Shown here: piece after piece, positions 57,174 through 64,000 of the stretch
Layout of the letters: the number at the start of each line of letters is the position of its first letter
Position numbering within the stretch: position 1 is the stretch's first letter
Assembly (NCBI RefSeq): GCF_001295925.1
Contig: NZ_LJHQ01000043.1
Coordinates: 23,561-87,560 of the forward strand
Length of the DNA stretch: 64,000 nucleotides
Source of the DNA: Allobosea sp. AAP35
Lineage (GTDB): Bacteria > Pseudomonadota > Alphaproteobacteria > Rhizobiales > Beijerinckiaceae
Reading direction: 5' to 3'
Position numbers and translations under genes: made by a program
Notes under the pieces: generated by a model
The model's database searches: none
What the model saw: the letters and a program-made list of their open reading frames with translations, nothing else
Told to the model about the DNA's origin: nothing

Positions 57174-58081
57174 GCCAGATGTCGCAATCCCAGCCTTCTC
57201 CTCCCAACGAAGTGTCGCCCGTCGTCCGCTTCTGGGCCGAGTTCCGCCAGAGCAGGGTCGCGGTGGTGGCGCTCGCCGTCGTCGTGCTGATGCTCGGCGT
57301 CGCGATCTTCGCGCCGCTGGTGGCGCCGCAGAACCCTTACGATCTCGCCAACCTCGTCCTGATGGATGCCCGCCGTCCGCCGGGCTTCGTCGGCTCGGCC
57401 GGCTACACCCATATCCTGGGCACGGACGCGCAAGGGCGCGACCTGTTCTCGGCGATCCTCTACGGCCTGCGCATATCCCTGCAGATGGGGCTGATCGCCG
57501 GTTCGCTCGCCTTCACCGTCGGGGTGACGCTGGGCGTCGGCGCGGCCTATCTCGGCGGCCGCTGGGAGGCCTTCATCATGCGCGTGGTCGATCTCCAGCT
57601 CGCCTTCCCGGCGATCCTGCTGGCGCTCGTGCTCTCGGCCCTGCTCGGCCAGGGCAAGATGCAGCTCATCGCCGCGCTGGCGGCCGCGCAATACGCCTAT
57701 TTCGCCCGCACCGCCCATGGCGCAGCCTCGGCCGAGCGCGGCAAGGACTATGTCGAGGCGGTGCTCTCGACGCCGCTGCCGGCCTGGCGCGTCGTGCTCA
57801 AGCACATCTTCCCAAACTGCCTGCCACCGCTGATCGTGGTCGCGACGGTGCAGGTGGCGAGCGCCATCGCGCTGGAGGCGACGCTCTCCTTCCTCGGTGT
57901 CGGCCTCCCCGTGACCGAGCCATCGCTCGGCATGCTGATCTCCAACGGCTTCCAGTATATGCTGTCGGGCCGCTACTGGATCTCGATCTATCCCGGCATC
58001 GCCCTGATCGTGCTGATCGTCGCCATCAACCTCGTCGGCGACCGCATCCGCGACCAGGTCAATCCGAGGCTGAAGCGATGA
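57170..58081 (+). CDS. ABC transporter permease, DppC/OppC-like
   Basis: A 303-residue permease with an N-terminal cytoplasmic segment, the first helix at about 30-55 (VAVVALAVVVLMLGVAIFAP), the typical HILGTDAQGRDLFSAILYG and the EAA loop around AERGKDYVEAVLSTPLPAWR. C-terminal LSFLGVGLPVTEPSLGMLI is a hallmark of DppC-type subunits. Both ends overlap neighbours as ATGA, so translation is coupled through the three transporter genes. Confidence 0.92.
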   Translation: MSQMSQSQPSPPNEVSPVVRFWAEFRQSRVAVVALAVVVLMLGVAIFAPLVAPQNPYDLANLVLMDARRPPGFVGSAGYTHILGTDAQGRDLFSAILYGLRISLQMGLIAGSLAFTVGVTLGVGAAYLGGRWEAFIMRVVDLQLAFPAILLALVLSALLGQGKMQLIAALAAAQYAYFARTAHGAASAERGKDYVEAVLSTPLPAWRVVLKHIFPNCLPPLIVVATVQVASAIALEATLSFLGVGLPVTEPSLGMLISNGFQYMLSGRYWISIYPGIALIVLIVAINLVGDRIRDQVNPRLKR

Positions 58082-59790
58082 GCGCCGCGCTGCAGCCTCC
58101 CCTCCTCGAGGTCACTGATCTCGCTACCTTCTTCCACGCCCGCGCCGGTGTGGTGAAGGCGGTCGACGGCGTCTCCTTCAACGTGGCGCGCGGCGAGGTC
58201 ATGGGCCTCGTCGGCGAATCCGGCTCGGGCAAGAGCATCACCGGCTTCTCGATCATCGGCCTGCTCGATCCGCCGGGCCGCATCGAGCGCGGCTCGGTCA
58301 GGCTGGAGGGCCGCGAACTCGTCGGCCTGCCGCCGGCGGAATTGCGGGCCATTCGCGGCAAGGCGATCTCGATGGTCTTCCAGGACCCGATGATGACGCT
58401 GAACCCGATGCTGACCATCGGAGACCAGATCGGGCTCGCACTTGAAGCGCATGAGAGCGTCACGGGCGCGCAGCGTCGCCAGCGGGCTGTCGCGGCGCTC
58501 GCCCAAGTGCGAATTCCCGAGCCCGAGACGAAGATCGATTTCTACCCGCACCAGTTCTCCGGAGGCATGCGCCAGCGCGTCGCCATCGCGATCGCGCTGC
58601 TGCACCGGCCGCGGCTGATCATCTGCGACGAGCCGACGACCGCGCTCGACGTCTCGATCCAGGCCGAAATCCTCGCCGAGATGAAGGAGCTGGTCGCCGA
58701 GCTCGGCACCGCCCTGATCTGGATCAGCCATGATCTGGCCACCGTCGCCTCGATCGCCGACCATGTCTGCGTCATGCGCTACGGCAAGATCGTCGAGGCC
58801 GGGCCCGTGCTCCAGGTCCTGACCCGGCCCAAGCACCCCTATACGCAAGGCCTGCTCGATTCGCTGCCGTCCCGGGCCAAGCCCGGCGCGATGCTGGCGC
58901 GCGGCGCTGGCACGGATGCCGCCCCGCCGCCGCGCCTGCCGCGTCAGGCGGAATCGGGCCATCGCCGCGCCGGTCTCCCTTATGTCGTCATCGACACTGT
59001 CGGCAAGCGCTTCCAGCGCAAGGCGGGCGTGTTGCATGTCCTGGCACAGAAGCTGGGCCTGGCCGCGCCTCTGCCGCTGGTGCAGGCGGTCGATGCGGTG
59101 AGCCTGTCGATCGCACGTGGAGAGGCGCTCGGCCTCGTCGGCGAATCCGGCAGCGGCAAGTCGACGCTCGGCCGCATGGTCGCCGGCATCTATGCGCCCG
59201 ATAGCGGCCATGTCTTGCTCGACGGCGAGCCGGTGATGAGCGCGGGCGAGCGCCCCCATAAGATCACCACCCGCATCCAGACGATCTTCCAGGACCCGTT
59301 CGCCTCGCTGAATCCGCGCATGCGCATCGGCGACAGCATCGCGGAAGGCCCGCTCGCCCACGGCCTGGTCGGCCGCAACGATGCCGCAACCTATGTCGCG
59401 CAATGGCTCGCCGCCGTCGGGCTCGATCCAGCTTTCGCCGGCCGCTATCCGCATCAGTTCTCCGGCGGCCAGCGCCAGCGCGTCGCGATTGCCCGCGCGC
59501 TCGCCATGCAGCCGGATGTCGTCGTCTGCGATGAGCCGGTCGCCTCGCTCGACGTCTCGATCCAGGCCCAGATCATCAATCTGCTGATCCGGTTGCGGCA
59601 GGAACTCGGCCTGACGCTGCTCTTCATCTCCCACGACCTCTCGGTCGTGCGCCATCTCTGCGACCGCGTCGCGATCATGCATCGCGGCAAGATCGTCGAG
59701 AGCGGCCCGGCCGGCGAGGTCTACGACAATCCCCGCGACGCCTACACCAAGCGCCTGCTGGCGGCGGTGCCGGTGCTGCCGGTGGCGTGA
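58078..59790 (+). CDS. Fused double ABC ATPase (DppD-DppF type)
   Basis: A 570-residue ATPase with two complete nucleotide-binding domains in tandem, replacing separate DppD and DppF. Domain 1 (about 8-265): Walker [13 protein letters not shown], signature [15 protein letters not shown], Walker [15 protein letters not shown], and after that the [12 protein letters not shown] tail. Domain 2 (about 300-560): [45 protein letters not shown]. Such fusions are frequent in GsiA/YliA-like peptide importers. An out-of-frame longer reading starts upstream and is not coding. Confidence 0.93.
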   Translation: MSAALQPPLLEVTDLATFFHARAGVVKAVDGVSFNVARGEVMGLVGESGSGKSITGFSIIGLLDPPGRIERGSVRLEGRELVGLPPAELRAIRGKAISMVFQDPMMTLNPMLTIGDQIGLALEAHESVTGAQRRQRAVAALAQVRIPEPETKIDFYPHQFSGGMRQRVAIAIALLHRPRLIICDEPTTALDVSIQAEILAEMKELVAELGTALIWISHDLATVASIADHVCVMRYGKIVEAGPVLQVLTRPKHPYTQGLLDSLPSRAKPGAMLARGAGTDAAPPPRLPRQAESGHRRAGLPYVVIDTVGKRFQRKAGVLHVLAQKLGLAAPLPLVQAVDAVSLSIARGEALGLVGESGSGKSTLGRMVAGIYAPDSGHVLLDGEPVMSAGERPHKITTRIQTIFQDPFASLNPRMRIGDSIAEGPLAHGLVGRNDAATYVAQWLAAVGLDPAFAGRYPHQFSGGQRQRVAIARALAMQPDVVVCDEPVASLDVSIQAQIINLLIRLRQELGLTLLFISHDLSVVRHLCDRVAIMHRGKIVESGPAGEVYDNPRDAYTKRLLAAVPVLPVA

Positions 59791-59798
59791 ACCTCTTC

Positions 59799-59875
59799 CG
59801 TCATTCTCGGGCGAAGCGCAGCGCAGACCCGAGAATCTTCGGCCAGAGATGCTCGGGTCGAGCCCGAGCATGACG
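59799..59875. repeat. Intergenic palindromic repeat (CGTCATTCTCGGG variant)
   Basis: CGTCATTCTCGGGC at 59799 pairs with GCCCGAGCATGACG ending at 59875, with inner GACCCGAGA and GCTCGGGTC arms. A variant of the GTCATCCC family between the ATPase and deacetylase genes. Confidence 0.7.
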
Positions 59876-59898
59876 TGCCTCGATAAAGGAGACACCCC

Positions 59899-60798
59899 AT
59901 GTCCGAACCCGAACTCCTCCCCTGGCAGTGGCCGGAAGAGACCTGGCGCGCCAAGGTCGATCGCGTCCGCGCCGGCCGCAACCTGAAGCCCGCAACCTGG
60001 AAGAACGGCGCGCGCTGCGCGGTCGCGCTGTCCTTCGACGTTGATCACGAGACCAACGAATTGCGCGATGGCGGCAACTCGGTCGGGCGCTTGTCCTGGG
60101 GCCAGTACGGCAACCGCGTCGGCATGCCGCGCATCCTCGATCTGATGAAGAAGGAGGACATTCAGGCGACCTTCTTCGTGCCGGCCGTGACCGCTTTGCT
60201 CTACCCCGACGAGCAGCGCCGCGTCATCGCGGAGGGCCATGAGATCGGCCTCCATGGCTGGATTCACGAGGTCAATACCGCCGTCCCAGCCGCCGCCGAA
60301 CGCGAACTCCATCTGCGCGCCGCCGACACGCTGGAGAAGGTCACCGGCATCCGCCCGGTCGGCATGCGCACCCCGTCCTGGGACTTCTCGGAGGTGACAC
60401 TGTCGATCGAGCGCGAACTCGGCCTGCTCTACGATTCATCCCTCTTCGCCGATGACGACCCCTACGAGCTCATCGAGAAGGGCGAGCCGACCGGCATGGT
60501 CGAACTGCCGGTCGAGTGGATCCGCGACGACGCGGTCTATTTCAATATGAACCGCTTCCAGGCCCTGCGGCCCTATACGGCGCCGGAGGTGGTGTTCGAC
60601 ATCTTCCGGCGCGAATTCGACCGCGCTTATGAGGAGGGCGGGCTATTCCTGCTGACGATGCATCCGCATGTCATCACCTACCGCTCGCGCATCTGGATCC
60701 TCGAGAAGCTGATCGCCCACATCAAGGAGATGCCGGATGTCTGGTTTGCCAGCCATGCCGAGATCGCCGGTTATGTGAAGGCGCAGTCGGGCATCTGA
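59899..60798 (+). CDS. Polysaccharide deacetylase family protein (PuuE/allantoinase-like)
   Basis: A 299-residue NodB-fold (CE4) metal hydrolase. Metal and catalytic motifs: AVALSFDVDHETNEL with the Asp-Asp type first motif, EIGLHGWIHE (H-x3-H), GMRTPSWDFSEVTL, and LFLLTMHPHVITYRS near the C-terminus. The family contains chitin deacetylases and also allantoinase PuuE and other cyclic amide hydrolases. In this locus with a creatininase and a peptide-type importer the second type is more plausible. A ribosome-binding AAAGGAGA lies before the ATG. Confidence 0.85.
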   Translation: MSEPELLPWQWPEETWRAKVDRVRAGRNLKPATWKNGARCAVALSFDVDHETNELRDGGNSVGRLSWGQYGNRVGMPRILDLMKKEDIQATFFVPAVTALLYPDEQRRVIAEGHEIGLHGWIHEVNTAVPAAAERELHLRAADTLEKVTGIRPVGMRTPSWDFSEVTLSIERELGLLYDSSLFADDDPYELIEKGEPTGMVELPVEWIRDDAVYFNMNRFQALRPYTAPEVVFDIFRREFDRAYEEGGLFLLTMHPHVITYRSRIWILEKLIAHIKEMPDVWFASHAEIAGYVKAQSGI

Positions 60799-60836
60799 CC
60801 GGCTTGCGCACGATCCTCGCTTTTGAGCGCCGGCCC

Positions 60837-61238
60837 TCAGGCCGGGGGCTTTTCTGCGGACATCGGCTTGGCCAGGCGACCTTCCTCGGCCTTGTGGAAA
60901 TACTGGGTCGCGACCAGCCAGCCCTTGAGCGGCTGCAAGGGCGGGATGCAGGTCAGCAGGATCAAGGGCAGCGTCGTGACGAGGTGGACCCAGGTCGGCG
61001 GATTATAGGTGAGTTCGAGCCAGAGCGGGAAGGCGACCGCGGGCACGCAGACGAACATCATCACGAAGAAGGCGGGGCCATCGGCGGGATCGGCGAAGCC
61101 GTAGTCGAGCCCGCAGACCTCGCAGGAGGGGCGCAGCTTCAGAAATCCCTGGAAGAGATGGCCCTTGCCGCAGCGAGGGCAACGGCCGCGTAGCCCGGTT
61201 TGCAGCGGCGACAGAGGCGGCCATGGCTCGCCGGACAT
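60837..61238 (-). CDS. DUF983 family membrane protein
   Basis: A 133-residue protein starting MSGEPWPPLSPLQTGLRGRC. It has a zinc-ribbon-like Cys pair RCPRCGKG and SCEVCGLDYGFADPADGPAFF, then two transmembrane helices (VMMFVCVPAVAFPLWLEL and LVTTLPLILLTCIPPLQPL). This is the standard layout of DUF983, of unknown function, common in Alphaproteobacteria and often near cytochrome oxidase genes. ATG 61238 is supported by GGGGAGATT upstream. Confidence 0.88.
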   Translation of the reverse strand: MSGEPWPPLSPLQTGLRGRCPRCGKGHLFQGFLKLRPSCEVCGLDYGFADPADGPAFFVMMFVCVPAVAFPLWLELTYNPPTWVHLVTTLPLILLTCIPPLQPLKGWLVATQYFHKAEEGRLAKPMSAEKPPA

Positions 61239-61380
61239 GGCAATCTCCCCAATGCGCCGGTGAAACGGCAAAGGTTGCAGATGGGGGAAGCGGACGGCGA
61301 TTTCAAACCAAAAGGCCACCTGGCGCGCCCGCTGCGGCGTTGTGACCTGGCGCATGCTCATCTGACAAGGAACCACAGCG

Positions 61381-61479
61381 TCGTCGTCCCGGGCTTGACC
61401 CGGGACCCATTCCGGAACGCATCCGATCGAGGTTCAGGAATGGATCCCGGATCTCCGCTTCGCTCCGTCCGGGATGACC
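61381..61479. repeat. Intergenic palindromic repeat downstream of lpdA
   Basis: GTCGTCCCGGGCTTGACCCGG-type left arm at 61382 and CCGTCCGGGATGAC right arm ending near 61478, with an inner CCCATTCCGGAACG / CAGGAATGGATCCCGG pairing. It lies behind the lpdA stop and upstream of the DUF983 gene, both on the minus strand. Confidence 0.75.
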
Positions 61480-61506
61480 CGCGTTTCTATGAGAAAGCGG
61501 CACGCA

Positions 61507-62904
61507 TTAGATATGGATGGCGTGCCCGAGCGCCTTGAGCGCCGCCTCCTGGAAGCCTTCGCCCAGCGTCGGGTGGGCGTGGATCGTGCCCGCGACATCC
61601 TCCAGCGTTGCCCCCATCTCGATCGCCAGCCCGAACGCGGTCGAGAGCTCCGAGATGCCGCAGCCGACGGCCTGGATGCCGAGCACCAGCCCGTTCTGCG
61701 CCTGGGCAACGATGCGGATGAAGCCGGCCTCGCCGTCGCGGGTCATGGCGCGGCCGTTGGCTGCGAAGGGGAACTGGCCGATCCGTACCTCGTGCCCGGC
61801 GCGGGCCGCCTCGTCGGGCGAAAGACCGACCGAGACGATTTCGGGATCGGTGAAGCAGACGGCGGGGATGCAGCGCTTGTCGAAGGCGCGCGGCAGGCCG
61901 GCCACGATCTCCGCCACCATCTCGCCCTGCGCCATGGCGCGATGCGCCAGCATCGGCTCGCCGGTGACGTCGCCAATCGCGAAAATGCCGCGCATCGAGG
62001 TCTCGCAGCGCTCATTGATCCGGATGAAGCGTCCGTCCCTGTCGAGCACCAGCTCCTCAAGCCCCAGCCCCTCGGTGGAAGGCGCGCGGCCGACGGTGAC
62101 GAGGATCTTGTCGGCGGCGATGCGCCGCTCCTGACCGTCCGCCGTCTCGACCAGCAAGGCGTCGCCCGACGGCGAGGCGCCGCGCGCCTTGGCCCCGAGC
62201 AGCACCTCGATGCCGAGCCCGGTCAGGCGCTTCGCCACCGGCGCGGTCAGTTCAGCGTCGTAAAGTGGCAGGATGCGCTCCTGCGCCTCAATGACCGTGA
62301 CCTGGCTGCCGAGCTTGGCGAAGGCGATGCCCAGTTCGAGCCCGATATAGCCGCCCCCGACGATGGCCAGGCGCCGCGGCACCTCCGCCAGCGACAAAGC
62401 TTCGGTCGAGGAGATGACCGGCCCGCCGAAGGGCAGGAAGGGCAGCGCGACCGGCCCCGAGCCGGTGGCGATGACGATGCGCTCGGCCCGGATCACCTTG
62501 GGGCCGGTCTCGGTCTCGACCACAACCGTCTTGCCGTCGCGGAAACGGGCGCGGCCGTACAGGATCTTGACCTTGGCCTTGCGCAGCAGGCCCCCGACGC
62601 CATTGTTGAGGCGGCCGACGATGCCGTCCTTCCAGGCGACCGCCTTGCCGAAATCGAGCGCGGGCGCACCGGCTGTCAGGCCGAAGGGCGTCTTGCCGGC
62701 GGCGGCATGGGCGGCCTTCTCGAATTCCTCGGCGACATGGATCATCGCCTTGGAGGGGATGCAGCCGACATTGAGGCAGGTGCCGCCAAGCTTTCCCGCC
62801 TCGACGATGACGGTGTCGATGCCGAGCTGCCCGGCGCGGATGGCGCAGACATAGCCCCCTGGCCCGGCGCCAATGACGAGCAGCTTGCAGGTGATCTCGG
62901 TCAT
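61507..62904 (-). CDS. lpdA: Dihydrolipoamide dehydrogenase (E3)
   Basis: A 465-residue FAD-dependent disulfide oxidoreductase that reoxidises dihydrolipoamide of 2-oxoacid dehydrogenase complexes with NAD+. FAD loop [19 protein letters not shown], redox-active [18 protein letters not shown] loop [33 protein letters not shown] and the C-terminal His/Glu dyad in [15 protein letters not shown]. It follows the E2 gene on the same strand, so it is probably the dedicated E3 of a branched-chain complex. Confidence 0.95.
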   Translation of the reverse strand: MTEITCKLLVIGAGPGGYVCAIRAGQLGIDTVIVEAGKLGGTCLNVGCIPSKAMIHVAEEFEKAAHAAAGKTPFGLTAGAPALDFGKAVAWKDGIVGRLNNGVGGLLRKAKVKILYGRARFRDGKTVVVETETGPKVIRAERIVIATGSGPVALPFLPFGGPVISSTEALSLAEVPRRLAIVGGGYIGLELGIAFAKLGSQVTVIEAQERILPLYDAELTAPVAKRLTGLGIEVLLGAKARGASPSGDALLVETADGQERRIAADKILVTVGRAPSTEGLGLEELVLDRDGRFIRINERCETSMRGIFAIGDVTGEPMLAHRAMAQGEMVAEIVAGLPRAFDKRCIPAVCFTDPEIVSVGLSPDEAARAGHEVRIGQFPFAANGRAMTRDGEAGFIRIVAQAQNGLVLGIQAVGCGISELSTAFGLAIEMGATLEDVAGTIHAHPTLGEGFQEAALKALGHAIHI

Positions 62905-62950
62905 GGGCGGTCCTCGCCATCAGCGCTCGTCATGGTGCTCTCGTACCTCA

Positions 62951-63061
62951 CCGTCATCCCGGCCGAAGCGAAGCGGAGCGCCGGGATCCATCGTAGGGCA
63001 CCGTCGCGTCCTATGATGGATCCCGGAGCTGCGCCGCATGCGCGGCTTGTCCGGGATGACG
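62951..63061. repeat. Intergenic palindromic repeat inside the E2-E3 operon
   Basis: CCGTCATCCCGG (62951-62962) pairs with CCGGGATGACG (63051-63061), with inner GCCGGGATCCATCGTAGG and CTATGATGGATCCCGG arms. It separates the E2 stop (63090) from the E3 start (62904). Confidence 0.8.
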
Positions 63062-63089
63062 TCGTGTTTCCGCGCGTTACCACATCACC

Positions 63090-64000
63090 TCACCCATCGA
63101 TGAACAGCATTGCCGGGTTCTCCAGCAGCTCCTTGAGCCGCTGCACGAACACGGCTGCGTCCCAGCCATCGACGACGCGGTGGTCGAAGCTCGACGACAG
63201 GTTCATCATCTTGCGCGGCACGAAGGTCGTGCCGTCCCAGACCGGGCGCATCATCATCTTGTTGACGCCGACGATGGCGACCTCGGGATGGTTGATCACC
63301 GGCGTCGTGGCGATGCCGCCCATGGCGCCCAGCGAGGTGATGGTGATGGTCGAGCCGGTGAGCTCGTCGCGGATCGCCGTGCCCTGGCGGGCGCGCTCGG
63401 AGATGCGGGAAAGCTCCAGCGCGCAGCCGAAGATGTCGCGCGCCTCGGCATGCTTCACCACCGGCACCATCAGCCCGCCCGGCGTCTGCGTGGCGATGCC
63501 GATATGGATGCCGGCATGCTGGCGCACGATGCCGGCCTCGTCGTCATAGAGCGCGTTGAGATTGGGCTGCTCGGCCAGCGCCCTGGCCATGGCGCGCATC
63601 AAGAACGGCAGGAGCGTGAGCTTGGGCCGCTCCGCCGTCGGCTTCTTGTTGAGGACCGCGCGCAGATCCTCCAGCGCCGAGACGTCGACCTCCTCGACGA
63701 TGGTGATGTGCGGGATCCGCGATTTCGCCAGCGCCATCTTCTCGGCGATCTTGCGCCTCAAGCCCACGACCTTGATCTCGGTGACGCCGCTCTTCTCGGC
63801 GAGGCCCGGCTTGCGCTCGGCTTCAGGCCCGCGCAGCAGGAAGGCGTCGAGATCCTCGTGAAGGATGCGCCCGGCCGGGCCGGTGCCCGCGACCTGGCGC
63901 AGATCCAGCCCGGCCTCGCGCGCCTTCAGCCGCACGGCTGGCGAGGCCAGCGGCTTGTCGCCGGGCGCGCGGCGGGGCGCAGCTGGCGCCGCGGGGCTGG
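63090..64000 (-). CDS. Dihydrolipoamide acyltransferase (E2), 5' end outside the window
   Basis: The C-terminal 303 residues of an E2 subunit are visible; the frame stays open through the window end. A proline/alanine-rich linker ([15 protein letters not shown]) precedes the peripheral-subunit-binding domain [29 protein letters not shown]. The catalytic domain follows, with [16 protein letters not shown] and the active-site [14 protein letters not shown] (His and Asp). The lipoyl domain should be beyond 64000. The [12 protein letters not shown] and [10 protein letters not shown] style suggests a branched-chain 2-oxoacid (Bkd) type rather than pyruvate. Partial only because of the window edge. 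Confidence 0.92.
   Translation of the reverse strand, partial: SPAAPAAPRRAPGDKPLASPAVRLKAREAGLDLRQVAGTGPAGRILHEDLDAFLLRGPEAERKPGLAEKSGVTEIKVVGLRRKIAEKMALAKSRIPHITIVEEVDVSALEDLRAVLNKKPTAERPKLTLLPFLMRAMARALAEQPNLNALYDDEAGIVRQHAGIHIGIATQTPGGLMVPVVKHAEARDIFGCALELSRISERARQGTAIRDELTGSTITITSLGAMGGIATTPVINHPEVAIVGVNKMMMRPVWDGTTFVPRKMMNLSSSFDHRVVDGWDAAVFVQRLKELLENPAMLFIDG

Noticed and set aside
57988..60312. A 774-codon open frame on the minus strand
   Set aside because: Antisense to the fused ATPase and deacetylase genes; its Arg/Asp/His-rich composition is typical of shadows of GC-rich genes.

Overview
The window is GC-rich chromosomal DNA from an alphaproteobacterium, most likely of the order Hyphomicrobiales. 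A Bosea-like organism is my best guess, but this is inferred from gene content and codon use, not from a marker gene. Supporting features are an OlsB-type ornithine lipid enzyme, an FzlA-like GST-fold protein, a Brucella/Rhizobium-type phosphomannomutase, and many intergenic palindromes of the CCGTCATCCCGG...CCGGGATGACGG type.

Left part (about 1-15.7 kb): a decayed IS256 transposase tail, a LuxR-type regulator and a 5'-truncated comM/yifB gene. A mostly housekeeping block follows: hybrid histidine kinase, OlsB, NAD(P)-binding epimerase-like protein, QueG, GST/FzlA-like protein, UppP, MFS exporter, MsrQ, HAD hydrolase, sugar isomerase-like TIM barrel and aldo/keto reductase.

Central part (about 15.8-47.5 kb): a large surface-polysaccharide locus. 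It opens with phosphomannomutase and a dTDP-rhamnose operon (gmhB-like, rmlB, rmlC, rmlD, rmlA). A junction zone (21.4-25.5 kb) then holds recombination debris, an AT-rich putative secreted glycoside-hydrolase-like protein, a truncated IS630 element and a defective nested IS3 element. Next come an ABC-2 polysaccharide exporter (Wzm/Wzt-like with a C-terminal cargo domain), methyltransferases, a GT4 enzyme and a relic of GDP-mannose 4,6-dehydratase. A compact cassette follows: CMP-sugar synthetase, fused transketolase, capsule-type glycosyltransferase, NeuB-type synthase, SDR and aldehyde dehydrogenase. The opposite-strand arm carries an FkbM methyltransferase, an intact gmd, a paralogue of the capsule-type transferase, two GT2, one GT4 and another methyltransferase. 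The likely output is an exported, methylated heteropolysaccharide containing rhamnose, GDP-mannose-derived sugars and a CMP-activated ulosonic acid of unknown structure.

Right part (about 47.8-64 kb): glutamine-dependent NAD+ synthetase, an SDR/ketopantoate-reductase-like pair and an isoaspartyl peptidase/asparaginase. A MarR-regulated dipeptide-type ABC importer set follows, with a creatininase-family amidohydrolase and a polysaccharide deacetylase/allantoinase-like enzyme; it looks like a catabolic locus for an amide or cyclic amide. After a DUF983 protein, the window ends in an alpha-keto-acid dehydrogenase operon (E3 complete, E2 cut by the window edge).

The most interesting feature is the transketolase/NeuB/CMP-synthetase cassette (31.2-39.2 kb) with two paralogous capsule-type transferases. 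It lacks the amino-sugar enzymes expected for sialic, pseudaminic or legionaminic acid and may make an undescribed ulosonic acid. I saw no tRNA, rRNA or CRISPR array.
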